A DNA stretch of 6,675 nucleotides from Sphingomonadaceae bacterium (GTDB lineage Bacteria > Pseudomonadota > Alphaproteobacteria > Sphingomonadales > Sphingomonadaceae): positions 1 to 6,675 of the forward strand of contig CANFIV010000086.1 of the NCBI GenBank assembly GCA_947446935.1. Reading direction: 5' to 3'. The notes beneath the pieces are model-generated. The model did no database searches. It saw nothing but the letters and a program-made list of their open reading frames with translations, and was not told where the DNA came from. The translations under genes and the position numbers were made by a program. Positions within the stretch are counted from its first letter, which is position 1, and the number at the start of each line of letters is the position of its first letter. Positions 1 through 6,514 of the stretch are shown here, piece by piece.

Positions 1-155
1 ATTCTTGCGCCGTCGGCGGTATCGCCCGTCTGTCGAACGCAGCTACCATTTGCGCGATCCTCGTTGCAACGTACCGCCCCCACACCCGGAAATGTCCGGC
101 CATGCCCGGATTGTCGCCAGCGGATTGGTTACCGTTTGGTAAGTGATTGTCCCGT
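1..155. other. Leader region upstream of the Tad locus, no gene recognised
   Basis: All three forward frames stay open from the left edge for less than 55 codons (stops at about 140, 146 and 159), and none of the conceptual peptides resembles a Flp pilin or another protein I recognise. The stretch is best read as intergenic DNA, or as intergenic DNA plus an unrecognisable gene end. It contains two short inverted repeats: CCGGA-AATG-TCCGG at 86-99 and TTACC-GTTT-GGTAA at 129-142. The second ends 13 bases before the cpaA ATG. No clear -35/-10 pair could be assigned. The promoter of the locus may lie here or further left. Confidence 0.5.
129..142. repeat. Small perfect inverted repeat just upstream of cpaA
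   Basis: TTACC at 129-133 and GGTAA at 138-142 are perfect reverse complements separated by GTTT. The dyad lies immediately before the cpaA translation start, so it could be a protein-binding site or a small mRNA hairpin near the ribosome entry site. With 5-bp arms it could also arise by chance, and no function is claimed. Confidence 0.3.
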
Positions 156-656
156 ATGAGCACAACCATGCAGGGAACTCTCATTGTTTACGGACTGGTT
201 GGAGCCTTGGCAATCGCGCTGCTGGTTGCCGCCTTCACCGACATCCGCCGCCGCCAGATCGATAACTGGCTGAACGCTGCCGTTGCTGCGGGCGCACCGC
301 TGTTCTGGTGGGCGACCGGGCTCACCTTGTGGCCGGGCGTGGCCATCCAGCTGGCCGTCGCTGTGGTCACTTTCCTCGTGCTTGCCGGCCTGTTCGCGCT
401 GCGTGCGATGGGGGGCGGCGATGTGAAGCTGCTCACCGCGCTCGCGCTGTGGATGCCCGCCCTGCTGTTTCTCAAGCTGCTCGTGATCATGGCGCTGGCA
501 GGCGGTGTCCTGACTATCGTCCTGAGCATGTGGCACATCACGCGCCGCCGCAAAGACAAGCTCAAGATCCCCTACGGAATCGCCATAGCCGGTGCCGGAC
601 TCTGGATCATCGCCACCACCGATTGGCTGGCTCTTCACACGCTCGCGGCGAGCTAG
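156..656 (+). CDS. cpaA: Tad-type prepilin peptidase CpaA/TadV (A24 aspartic protease)
   Basis: This is a small integral-membrane aspartic peptidase that cleaves the leader of Flp-type prepilins at the inner membrane, so that they can be assembled into the pilus. The 166-residue product is almost entirely hydrophobic helices. It carries both hallmark aspartates of family A24: D29 in AFTDIRRRQIDNW, after the first membrane segment, and D89 in the GGGDVKL motif (residues 86-92). The length fits the short TadV/CpaA form, which has only the protease domain and lacks the N-terminal methylase domain of PilD. ATG 156 is chosen. An in-frame TTG at 147 and an ATG at 168 are alternatives, and none has a strong Shine-Dalgarno sequence. 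The basic stretch RRRKDK near residue 130 is probably a cytoplasmic loop. It is the first gene of the cluster, 58 bases before cpaB. Family assignment is firm; the exact start is less so. Confidence 0.93.
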   Translation: MSTTMQGTLIVYGLVGALAIALLVAAFTDIRRRQIDNWLNAAVAAGAPLFWWATGLTLWPGVAIQLAVAVVTFLVLAGLFALRAMGGGDVKLLTALALWMPALLFLKLLVIMALAGGVLTIVLSMWHITRRRKDKLKIPYGIAIAGAGLWIIATTDWLALHTLAAS

Positions 657-663
657 GTCAATT

Positions 664-669
664 TTAACC
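664..669 (+). promoter_or_regulatory. Possible CtrA half-site (TTAACC) before cpaB
   Basis: TTAACC lies 45 bases upstream of the cpaB start, in the most AT-rich part of the window. In alphaproteobacteria, CtrA recognises TTAA-N7-TTAA or TTAACC-type half-sites, and in Caulobacter it controls pilus genes. Here only one half is visible: the position where a second TTAA would fall reads GCCC. This is a weak candidate based on a six-base match and on context. Confidence 0.25.
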
Positions 670-695
670 AATTTGCCCGAAGTTGCGGGTAATTG
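669..695. promoter_or_regulatory. Imperfect dyad in the cpaA-cpaB spacer
   Basis: Two nested arm pairs are visible: CAATT (669-673) with AATTG (691-695), and CCCG (676-679) with CGGG (686-689). They enclose a six-base loop, with a small asymmetric internal loop (TG against T). The 9 bp of pairing lies between the cpaA stop and the cpaB Shine-Dalgarno sequence. No T-tract follows, so it is not a canonical intrinsic terminator. An operator or an mRNA stability or processing element is possible. Confidence 0.35.
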
Positions 696-714
696 AAACG
701 GCAGGATTGAAGCC

Positions 715-1761
715 ATGGACAGGAAAAAGCTGTTGCTGCTGGTAGGGGCGCTGATCGTTGCGATCGGTACGGCCTTTGCTGCCAGGAGCCTGTTTGCCGG
801 CGCAGGGTCGCCGCAGGCAGTAGCCGCGGCGAAAGTGCCGATGGGTGCGAAAGTGCTCGTCGCGAATCGCGCGCTTCCGGCGGGCACGATCATCACAGCC
901 GATGCGATGGGCTACCAGCCCTGGCCCAAGGACCTCGTCCAAGACGTCTACTTTACCGAAGACAAGACCGATATGTCGAAACTTCTCGGCACCGTCGTGC
1001 GCCAGCCGATCACGGCGGGCGGGCCCGTGACGCAGGGCAGCCTCGTCTCCCCCGGGGACCGCGGCTTCCTTGCCGCCGCGCTCGGGCCTGGCATGCGCGC
1101 CGTCACAATTCCGGTGAGCGCGCGTACCGCCGTGGCCGGTTTCGTCTTCCCCGGTGACCACATTGATCTCGTGCTCACCCAGTCGATCAAGGGCGCCAAT
1201 CTGCCGCTCAAGACTGCCGAGACAATCCTCAAGAACTTGCGCGTGCTCGCCACCGACCAGACAACCTCGCAAGAGCAGGTCGAGGGCAAGACCCGCGTGA
1301 AGACCTTCAGCACCGTGACGGTCGAGGCCACGCCGAAGATCGCAGAGAAGATCGCGGTGGCGCAGACCATGGGCACGATCAGCCTGTCGCTGCGCTCGCT
1401 GGCGGACAATTCGAGCGAACTCGACCAGGCGATTGCCATGGGTCAGATCAAGATCCCGCCGGGCACCAGCAAGCAGGATGAGGAAAAAATCATCCAGCAG
1501 GCCATGTCGAAGCCCGTCGAATCCAACAGCAACAGCTATGTCACCGGCGGCGATGTCTCGCGCTTCCAGCCGAAGAATGTTGGTCCGACCGATCCGACGG
1601 CCGCTGCCAATGCAATGGCCAAGGCCATGTCCTCGAACATCCCTGCGGGCATCCCCGGCGGGACGCTCACCCCCGCCGGCCGGGCCATGCTCGCCCCTGG
1701 TCCCGTGGTGCACGTCACCCGCGGCAAGGACACTCAGGACGTTACGGTAGGGAGCCACTGA
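715..1761 (+). CDS. cpaB: Flp pilus assembly protein CpaB/RcpC (SAF domain)
   Basis: CpaB is an inner-membrane-anchored periplasmic component of the Tad machine, thought to work with the secretin CpaC, possibly by gating it or contacting peptidoglycan. The 348-residue protein starts with a charged DRKK n-region and one membrane helix (about residues 6-23). It continues with a SAF/antifreeze-like domain beginning near residue 44 (GAKVLVANRALPAGTIIT). Next is the RcpC core around residues 125-150, with GMRAVTIPVSARTAVAGF followed by VFPGDHIDLVL, which is the most diagnostic part. A C-terminal region rich in Ala, Gly and Pro (about 285-330) ends in VHVTRGKDTQDVTVG, a typical CpaB tail. The start at ATG 715 is supported by AGGA at 703-706, 8 bases upstream. 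It is followed almost directly by the first possible cpaC start (1763). Length is slightly above typical members because of the low-complexity C-terminal stretch. Confidence 0.94.
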   Translation: MDRKKLLLLVGALIVAIGTAFAARSLFAGAGSPQAVAAAKVPMGAKVLVANRALPAGTIITADAMGYQPWPKDLVQDVYFTEDKTDMSKLLGTVVRQPITAGGPVTQGSLVSPGDRGFLAAALGPGMRAVTIPVSARTAVAGFVFPGDHIDLVLTQSIKGANLPLKTAETILKNLRVLATDQTTSQEQVEGKTRVKTFSTVTVEATPKIAEKIAVAQTMGTISLSLRSLADNSSELDQAIAMGQIKIPPGTSKQDEEKIIQQAMSKPVESNSNSYVTGGDVSRFQPKNVGPTDPTAAANAMAKAMSSNIPAGIPGGTLTPAGRAMLAPGPVVHVTRGKDTQDVTVGSH

Positions 1762-1804
1762 GATGAGCGTCGCTCCCTGTTCCGCGCCCGCGAAAGGCAT
1801 CAAT

Positions 1805-3460
1805 ATGAAGGCCCGTATCGCTTCTACGCTGCTTCCGCTTGCTGCTCCGATTGCAGCGATGGCGATCCCGATGGTGCTCGTGGCTATCCCCGAGGTCGCT
1901 GCGGCGCAGACGGTTACCAGCCCGGCACGCAGCATCGCGATCTCGATCGGTCGCGGACAGCTGGTCACTCTGCCCGGCAAGATGGTCGATGTGTTCGTCG
2001 CCAACGAAACGATCGCCGACGTGCAGGTCAAATCGACCAATCAGCTCTATATCTTCGGCAAATCCGGCGGCGAGACCACGGTCTATGCCAGCAACTCGGC
2101 CGGTGACGTGATCTGGTCGGCCAACATCCGCGTCGGAAACAACATCGACAGCATCGAGCAGATGCTCAAACTCGCGATGCCCGAGGCGAAGATTGTCACT
2201 TCGACCATGAACAACACCGTGCTCCTTACCGGCACGATCGCCGCGCCTGAGGATGCCGCCGAGGCCGAGCGCCTCGTGAAGGCCTTCGTCGACGACAAGA
2301 CCAACGTGATCAGCCGGCTCAAGATGGCGACCCCGCTCCAGGTGAATCTCCACGTGAAGTTCGCTGAAGTGAACCGCTCGCTGGTGCGCCAGATCGGCAC
2401 GAACTTGACCACGATCGACGGATCGACCGGCGCTGTGAAATACGGGTTCAATACCGGTCGCTCGGCGGGCTCGACGTTCACCACCGACCCCAATCTGCCG
2501 CTCGGCATCGGCACCAAGGTACAGGGATACGGCTTCGATCCGACTGCGGTCAGCTCGACCAACCCGCAGGGGCTTGTGCTCCAGAACGGCACGAACGTCA
2601 CCCCGCTGCAGGGCACCTCGACCCTGGCGTTGATGACCAAGCTGTTCGGGCTCAACGTGCTTGGCGCGCTTGATCTGGGCGAGACGATCGGCCTCGTCAC
2701 CTCGCTGGCCGAACCGAACCTGACCGCGCTCTCGGGCGAAACCGCCAACTTCCTCGCGGGCGGCGAATATCCGATCCCCGTGTCCACCGGGCTCGGCGCG
2801 ACCTCGATCGAGTTCAAGAAGTACGGTGTTAGCCTCGCCTACACGCCCACGGTGCTCGCCAACGGCCGCATCTCGCTGCGTGTACGGCCGGAGGTGTCCG
2901 AACTGTCGTCCGACGGCGCGATCATCACCAACAACACCACGGTTCCAGCGCTCACGGTGCGCAGCGCCGAGACGACCATCGAACTTGGCTCTGGCCAGAG
3001 CTTCATGATCGCGGGTCTGCTGCGCAACAATGCGCAAGACACGATCACCAAGATGCCCGGCGCCGGCGATCTGCCGATTCTGGGTTCGCTGTTCCGCTCG
3101 ACCGCCTTCAAGAAGGGCGAGACCGAGCTGGTGATCATCGTGACACCGTATCTGGTGAACCCGGTCGACGCGAGCGAGATCAAGCTGCCCACTGACGGTT
3201 ACAAGTCATCGACGGCGCTGCAGCAGCTTTTGGGCCATCTCGAAAGCGACGGCGAGACCGGCGGTGATCGGCCCAAGCCGACAGAAAAGCCCGGCACAGT
3301 GCAGTCGAACGGCCCAAAGATTGGTGCCAACGACGCACCGACGGTTGATGCGCTCGCCGCAGCACCCGCGCAGGCCCCTGTACCGGCAAAGGCCGCCCGT
3401 CCCTCGAAAAACCGTCAAGCCAGCGCCGTCGATGCCGCGCCCGGCTTCAGCTTCCAGTGA
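1805..3460 (+). CDS. cpaC: Type II/IV secretin family protein CpaC/RcpA
   Basis: This is the outer-membrane secretin through which the Flp pilus emerges. From ATG 1805 it has 551 residues: a signal peptide with a KAR n-region, a hydrophobic core and predicted cleavage after AAA at residue 34; a pilus/secretin N-terminal domain (about 39-108, ARSIAISIGRGQLVTLPG...); a BON-like domain (about 113-180); a Gly/Ser/Thr-rich linking stretch (about 205-270); and the secretin domain (about 272-454). The last includes the hallmark MPGAGDLPILGSLFRS near residues 417-432, matching the family consensus VPGLGDIPILGxLF, and VIIVTPYLV. The tail (about 460-551) is Pro/Ala/Lys-rich and ends in APGFSFQ. An earlier in-frame ATG at 1763 would add 14 residues and also has a good AGGGAG sequence at 1749-1754. 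I prefer 1805 because it has AAAGG 7 bases upstream and gives a standard short n-region. The gene lies between cpaB and cpaD in one transcription direction. Confidence 0.93.
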   Translation: MKARIASTLLPLAAPIAAMAIPMVLVAIPEVAAAQTVTSPARSIAISIGRGQLVTLPGKMVDVFVANETIADVQVKSTNQLYIFGKSGGETTVYASNSAGDVIWSANIRVGNNIDSIEQMLKLAMPEAKIVTSTMNNTVLLTGTIAAPEDAAEAERLVKAFVDDKTNVISRLKMATPLQVNLHVKFAEVNRSLVRQIGTNLTTIDGSTGAVKYGFNTGRSAGSTFTTDPNLPLGIGTKVQGYGFDPTAVSSTNPQGLVLQNGTNVTPLQGTSTLALMTKLFGLNVLGALDLGETIGLVTSLAEPNLTALSGETANFLAGGEYPIPVSTGLGATSIEFKKYGVSLAYTPTVLANGRISLRVRPEVSELSSDGAIITNNTTVPALTVRSAETTIELGSGQSFMIAGLLRNNAQDTITKMPGAGDLPILGSLFRSTAFKKGETELVIIVTPYLVNPVDASEIKLPTDGYKSSTALQQLLGHLESDGETGGDRPKPTEKPGTVQSNGPKIGANDAPTVDALAAAPAQAPVPAKAARPSKNRQASAVDAAPGFSFQ

Positions 3461-3477
3461 GAAAGGGACCCACCCCC

Positions 3478-4158
3478 ATGGCTCAGTTGTCCAACCGCCT
3501 TCCCCGCGTCTGCGGTGCTGCCCGGGTCCTCCTGCTCGCGGGTGTGCTGGCCCTGCCGCTTGCCGCCTGCAACACCGCCAGTGCCGATATGAACCGCAGC
3601 CTCGAAAGCGTTCATCAGCCGGTCGTGCAGCGCAGCAACTTCGTGTTCGACGTCTCGACCCTCCCCGGCGGCGGTCTCGCCGTTTCCGAACAGCGCCGTC
3701 TGGCGGGTTGGCTCGATGCGCTGAACCTGGGTTACGGTGATCGCATCTCGGTCGATGATCCGCTTGATTCGGATCAGACCCGCGGCGCGGTTGAAGCCGT
3801 GGCCGGCCGCTTCGGCATGCTGCTCGCCGATGTCACGCCCGTCACCGAGGGCGAAATCCAGCCTGGCACCGCGCGCGTTGTCGTCATGCGCACCGAGGCC
3901 AGCGTTCCGGGCTGCCCGGATTGGTCCGACAAGAACGACACCAAGCTCAGTAACGCCACTTCCCCTGGCTACGGCTGCGCGATCAATGGCAACATGGCCG
4001 CGATGGTCGCGAACAAGGAAGACCTCGTCCACGGCGCCCACGGCACCGGTAGCACGGTCATCCTGAGCAACAACAAAGCGATCAAGTCCTTCCGCGACAT
4101 GCCGACAACCGGTGCTGGCGGTCTGAAGGAAGTTTCCAGCAAGTCCGGGGGTAATTGA
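3478..4158 (+). CDS. cpaD: Pilus assembly lipoprotein CpaD
   Basis: CpaD is a lipoprotein accessory of the Tad secretin, found in alphaproteobacterial Tad loci and likely to act at the outer membrane with CpaC. The 226-residue product opens with a lipoprotein signal peptide whose lipobox is L28-A29-A30-C31. Asn at +2 of the mature protein is compatible with outer-membrane sorting. The C-terminal half has the family's most recognisable block: GCPDWSDKND (C146), then PGYGCAINGNMAAMVANKEDLVHG (C167) in two adjoining parts. The two periplasmic cysteines could form a disulfide. ATG 3478 is chosen because AAAGGGA lies at 3462-3468, 9 bases upstream. A GTG at 3457 overlapping the cpaC stop would add seven residues but has no Shine-Dalgarno sequence. 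The gap to cpaC is 17 bases and to cpaE 3 bases, so translational coupling is likely. Confidence 0.92.
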   Translation: MAQLSNRLPRVCGAARVLLLAGVLALPLAACNTASADMNRSLESVHQPVVQRSNFVFDVSTLPGGGLAVSEQRRLAGWLDALNLGYGDRISVDDPLDSDQTRGAVEAVAGRFGMLLADVTPVTEGEIQPGTARVVVMRTEASVPGCPDWSDKNDTKLSNATSPGYGCAINGNMAAMVANKEDLVHGAHGTGSTVILSNNKAIKSFRDMPTTGAGGLKEVSSKSGGN

Positions 4159-4161
4159 TCA

Positions 4162-5460
4162 ATGAGCGCGACCTGGAAGAGTGGCAATCGCGACATGTTC
4201 GCGGCCTTCATGTGCGACGATGCGTCGCTCGACGTGCTGCGCCCGGTCACGGCCGACATGGGTTGGCAGCCGGAAAAGTGCAACAAGGGCGGGCTTCGCA
4301 ATGCGATCCAGTCCCTCTCGATCGCTGCCAGCCCCGCCATTCTCATGGTGGATCTGTCCGAAAGCGGCGATCCGCTGAGTGATATCAACGCGCTCGCCGA
4401 AGTGTGCGAGCCGGGTACGGTCGTGATCGCGGTCGGCCAGGTGAACGATGTGCGGCTCTACCGCGATCTGCTCGCCTCCGGCATTCAGGACTATTTGCTC
4501 AAGCCCCTCACTCCGGGGCAGGTGCGCGATGCCGTGGTTCAGGCCCAGACAATCTTCGCCGCGCCCAAGTCCAGTGATGCCGGCGCGGTCAAGCGCCACG
4601 TATCGACTGCCGTTGTCGGCACGCGCGGCGGCGTCGGTGCCTCGACCATCGCCACCTCGCTGGCGTGGTTGTTCAGCAGCGATCACCGCCTGCCGACCGC
4701 CCTGCTCGATCTCGACGTGCACTTCGGCACCGGAGCGCTGACGCTCGACCTCGAGCCCGGTCGAGGCCTTACTGACGCGATCGACAACCCGAGCCGCATC
4801 GACGGTCTGTTCATCGAACGCGCCATGATCCGCGCCAACGACAATCTCGCGATCCTTTCGGCCGAAGCGCCGATCAGCTCGCCGCTGATGACCGATGGCA
4901 GCGCCTTCGTCCAGCTGGAGGAGGAATTCCGCCACGCGTTCGAAATGACGATGATCGATCTGCCGCGCAACATGCTGATCAACTTCCCGCATCTGCTGGC
5001 AGACGTGAATGTGGTGGTCGTGGTCACCGAACTCACGCTGGCCGGCGCGCGCGACGGGATCCGCCTGCTCTCGTGGCTCAAATCCAATGCCAAGCACGCC
5101 GAGGCGATTGTGGTCGCCAACAAGGTGCATTCGGGCGTGGGCGAGATCAGCCGGTCCGATTTCGAGGCCTCGATCGAACGCAAGATCAACTACACCGTGC
5201 CCTACGACATCAAGGCTGCGTCCAATGCGGCGCGACTCGGTCAGACGTTTGTGGCGGCCAACCGCTCGACCAAGGCCGGCACAGCGATACGCGATCTCGG
5301 CACGGTGATCATTGCCAGCGGCACTGATGGCGCGCCGGTCGATAGCAAGGCCAAGGGCAAACCTGCGGCCGCGCCGGGTGCCAAGACCTCGCTCCTTGGC
5401 AGGTTCGATCTCAAGAAAATGCTTCCCGCCGGCAAGCCGAAGGCAGGCACACCGGCATAA
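4162..5460 (+). CDS. cpaE: Pilus assembly protein CpaE/TadZ (receiver-like plus MinD-like ATPase)
   Basis: CpaE/TadZ is a cytoplasmic ParA/MinD-superfamily protein that places the Tad machine, at a cell pole in Caulobacter. The 432-residue protein has an N-terminal receiver-like domain (about 12-130) ending in DYLLKPLT, then a MinD-like domain from about residue 148. Its deviant Walker A is VVGTRGGVGASTIATS (151-166), and the A'-like segment LLDLDVHFGTGALTLDLEP follows. As usual for TadZ, the P-loop differs from ParA/MinD KGGxGKT: the signature Lys is Arg155 and the second Lys is replaced by Ala160-Ser161. In the receiver domain, acidic residues D19/D20, D64 and K114 align with the CheY phosphorylation pocket, while the Thr/Ser before the Lys is not apparent. 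The C-terminus is a Lys/Pro/Ala-rich tail. The start is ATG 4162, three bases after the cpaD stop, with only a G-run at 4147-4151 as ribosome site. No cpaF follows, unlike many Tad loci. Confidence 0.93.
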   Translation: MSATWKSGNRDMFAAFMCDDASLDVLRPVTADMGWQPEKCNKGGLRNAIQSLSIAASPAILMVDLSESGDPLSDINALAEVCEPGTVVIAVGQVNDVRLYRDLLASGIQDYLLKPLTPGQVRDAVVQAQTIFAAPKSSDAGAVKRHVSTAVVGTRGGVGASTIATSLAWLFSSDHRLPTALLDLDVHFGTGALTLDLEPGRGLTDAIDNPSRIDGLFIERAMIRANDNLAILSAEAPISSPLMTDGSAFVQLEEEFRHAFEMTMIDLPRNMLINFPHLLADVNVVVVVTELTLAGARDGIRLLSWLKSNAKHAEAIVVANKVHSGVGEISRSDFEASIERKINYTVPYDIKAASNAARLGQTFVAANRSTKAGTAIRDLGTVIIASGTDGAPVDSKAKGKPAAAPGAKTSLLGRFDLKKMLPAGKPKAGTPA

Positions 5461-5467
5461 ATCCGGA

Positions 5468-5489
5468 CCGGCGCGACACCCCGCGCCGG
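5468..5489. repeat. Perfect GC-rich stem-loop between cpaE and tadB
   Basis: CCGGCGCG (5468-5475) and CGCGCCGG (5482-5489) are perfect reverse complements around an ACACCC loop, beginning 8 bases after the cpaE stop. No T-run follows: the next bases are CTCCCGCAGCTTAGC. A standard Rho-independent terminator is therefore not supported. A partial attenuator or an mRNA end-protecting or processing hairpin that sets cpaE apart from tadB is plausible. Confidence 0.5.
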
Positions 5490-5524
5490 CTCCCGCAGCT
5501 TAGCAGTCCAGGCAGGATGGCCCG

Positions 5525-6496
5525 ATGAACGTGATGCAATTGCTGATCCTGGGAGTGGGGGCCATCATTGTCCTGATCCTCGGCTATGCCGCGCTCTCCG
5601 GCCCGTCAGCTGGCCGGGAAAGCGCGCGCCGCCTCCAGGCCGTGCGGTTTCGCCATTCGGAAAGTCAGGACGACAAGGTCGAGGCGCAGTACCGCAAGGC
5701 TGTGGCCAATCGCAAGCCGACGAGCTACCGCAAGGCCGGTTCGGGCTCGCGGATCGAGGCACTCGCCTTGCGCCTGCACAAGACCGGCAAGGGCTGGACC
5801 CTGACGCAATACGTCTATGTTTCGTTCGGCTTGTGGCTGGGCGTGGCCCTGCTGGTCTTCCTCAAGTCCGGTTCGCTGATCCTCGGCCTTGCGGCAGGTG
5901 CGCTGATCGGCGCAGGTTTCCCGCACTTCATGGTCGGCCGCGCAATCAACAAGCGCGCCAAAGGCTTCGTGGCAAAATTCCCGGATGCTCTGGAACTGCT
6001 CGTGCGCGGTCTGCGCTCGGGTTTGCCGATCACCGAAACCATCGGCGTTGTCGCCAACGAGCTGCCCGGCCCCATCGGCGAGGAATTCAAGCTGGTGACC
6101 GACCGGATGAAAGTCGGCCGGTCGATGGACGAAGCGCTCGTGGAAACCGCCAACCGGCTCGACATGCCCGAATTCAGCTTTTTCTGCATCACGCTCGCGA
6201 TCCAGCGCGAGACCGGTGGCAACCTTGCCGAAACGCTTGCGAACCTTGCCGACGTGCTGCGCAAGCGCGCGCAGATGAAGCTGAAAATCGCGGCGATGAG
6301 TTCGGAATCCAAAGCCTCGGCCTACATCGTGGGCTCGCTGCCGTTCATCGTCTTCGCGCTCATCTACTCGATCAACCCCCGCTATCTCGGCCAGTTTTTC
6401 GTGGACGAGCGCCTGATCATCGCGGGGCTGGGCGGCCTGACCTGGCTGGGTATCGGCGCCTACATCATGGCCCAGATGGTCAGCTTCGAGATCTGA
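5525..6496 (+). CDS. tadB: Tad inner-membrane platform protein TadB (type II secretion F family; CpaG)
   Basis: TadB is one of two related inner-membrane platform proteins (TadB and TadC, homologous to GspF/PilC) on which the CpaF/TadA ATPase acts to add pilins to the base of the pilus. The 323-residue protein has an N-terminal membrane helix (about 4-24), a basic cytoplasmic stretch, a hydrophobic pair (about 95-135), and the T2SSF domain (about 148-280). That domain starts at FVAKFPDALELLVRGLRSG and includes IQRETGGNLAETLANLADVLR (about 226-246, seen as the hallmark RETGGNL with R228 and G231-G232). Two C-terminal helices follow (about 265-285 and 297-316). Length and layout are normal for TadB. 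ATG 5525 has AGGA at 5514-5517, 7 bases upstream. It stands 64 bases after cpaE and 18 bases before tadC, whose reading frame is the same. Confidence 0.94.
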   Translation: MNVMQLLILGVGAIIVLILGYAALSGPSAGRESARRLQAVRFRHSESQDDKVEAQYRKAVANRKPTSYRKAGSGSRIEALALRLHKTGKGWTLTQYVYVSFGLWLGVALLVFLKSGSLILGLAAGALIGAGFPHFMVGRAINKRAKGFVAKFPDALELLVRGLRSGLPITETIGVVANELPGPIGEEFKLVTDRMKVGRSMDEALVETANRLDMPEFSFFCITLAIQRETGGNLAETLANLADVLRKRAQMKLKIAAMSSESKASAYIVGSLPFIVFALIYSINPRYLGQFFVDERLIIAGLGGLTWLGIGAYIMAQMVSFEI

Positions 6497-6514
6497 GCGA
6501 GGGATATAATCAAC

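Noticed and set aside
1..146. End of an upstream Flp pilin gene
   Set aside because: A pilin is expected near cpaA, but none of the three open forward frames reads like a Flp C-terminus, so no gene is called.
664..2040. Long antisense open frame (458 codons) opposite cpaB and the start of cpaC
   Set aside because: The encoded protein is rich in Arg, His, Gly and Asp, with no recognisable domain, and lies opposite clearly real genes. Such frames are expected in GC-rich DNA with biased third positions.
1742..3037. Long antisense open frame (431 codons) opposite cpaC
   Set aside because: Same shadow composition (Arg/His/Asp-rich) and no family motifs; the secretin on the + strand fully explains the region.
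3457..3477. GTG start for cpaD overlapping the cpaC stop
   Set aside because: No Shine-Dalgarno sequence precedes it, whereas ATG 3478 has AAAGGGA at a fitting distance and gives a compact lipoprotein signal peptide.
4159..5130. Antisense open frame opposite cpaE
   Set aside because: No domain, shadow-type composition, and it covers conserved CpaE motifs on the other strand.
6505..6510. Perfect TATAAT just before tadC, as a possible -10 box
   Set aside because: It ends four bases before the tadC ATG, no -35-like hexamer lies at the right distance (AGCTTC at 6482-6487), and tadC is clearly placed for co-transcription with tadB.
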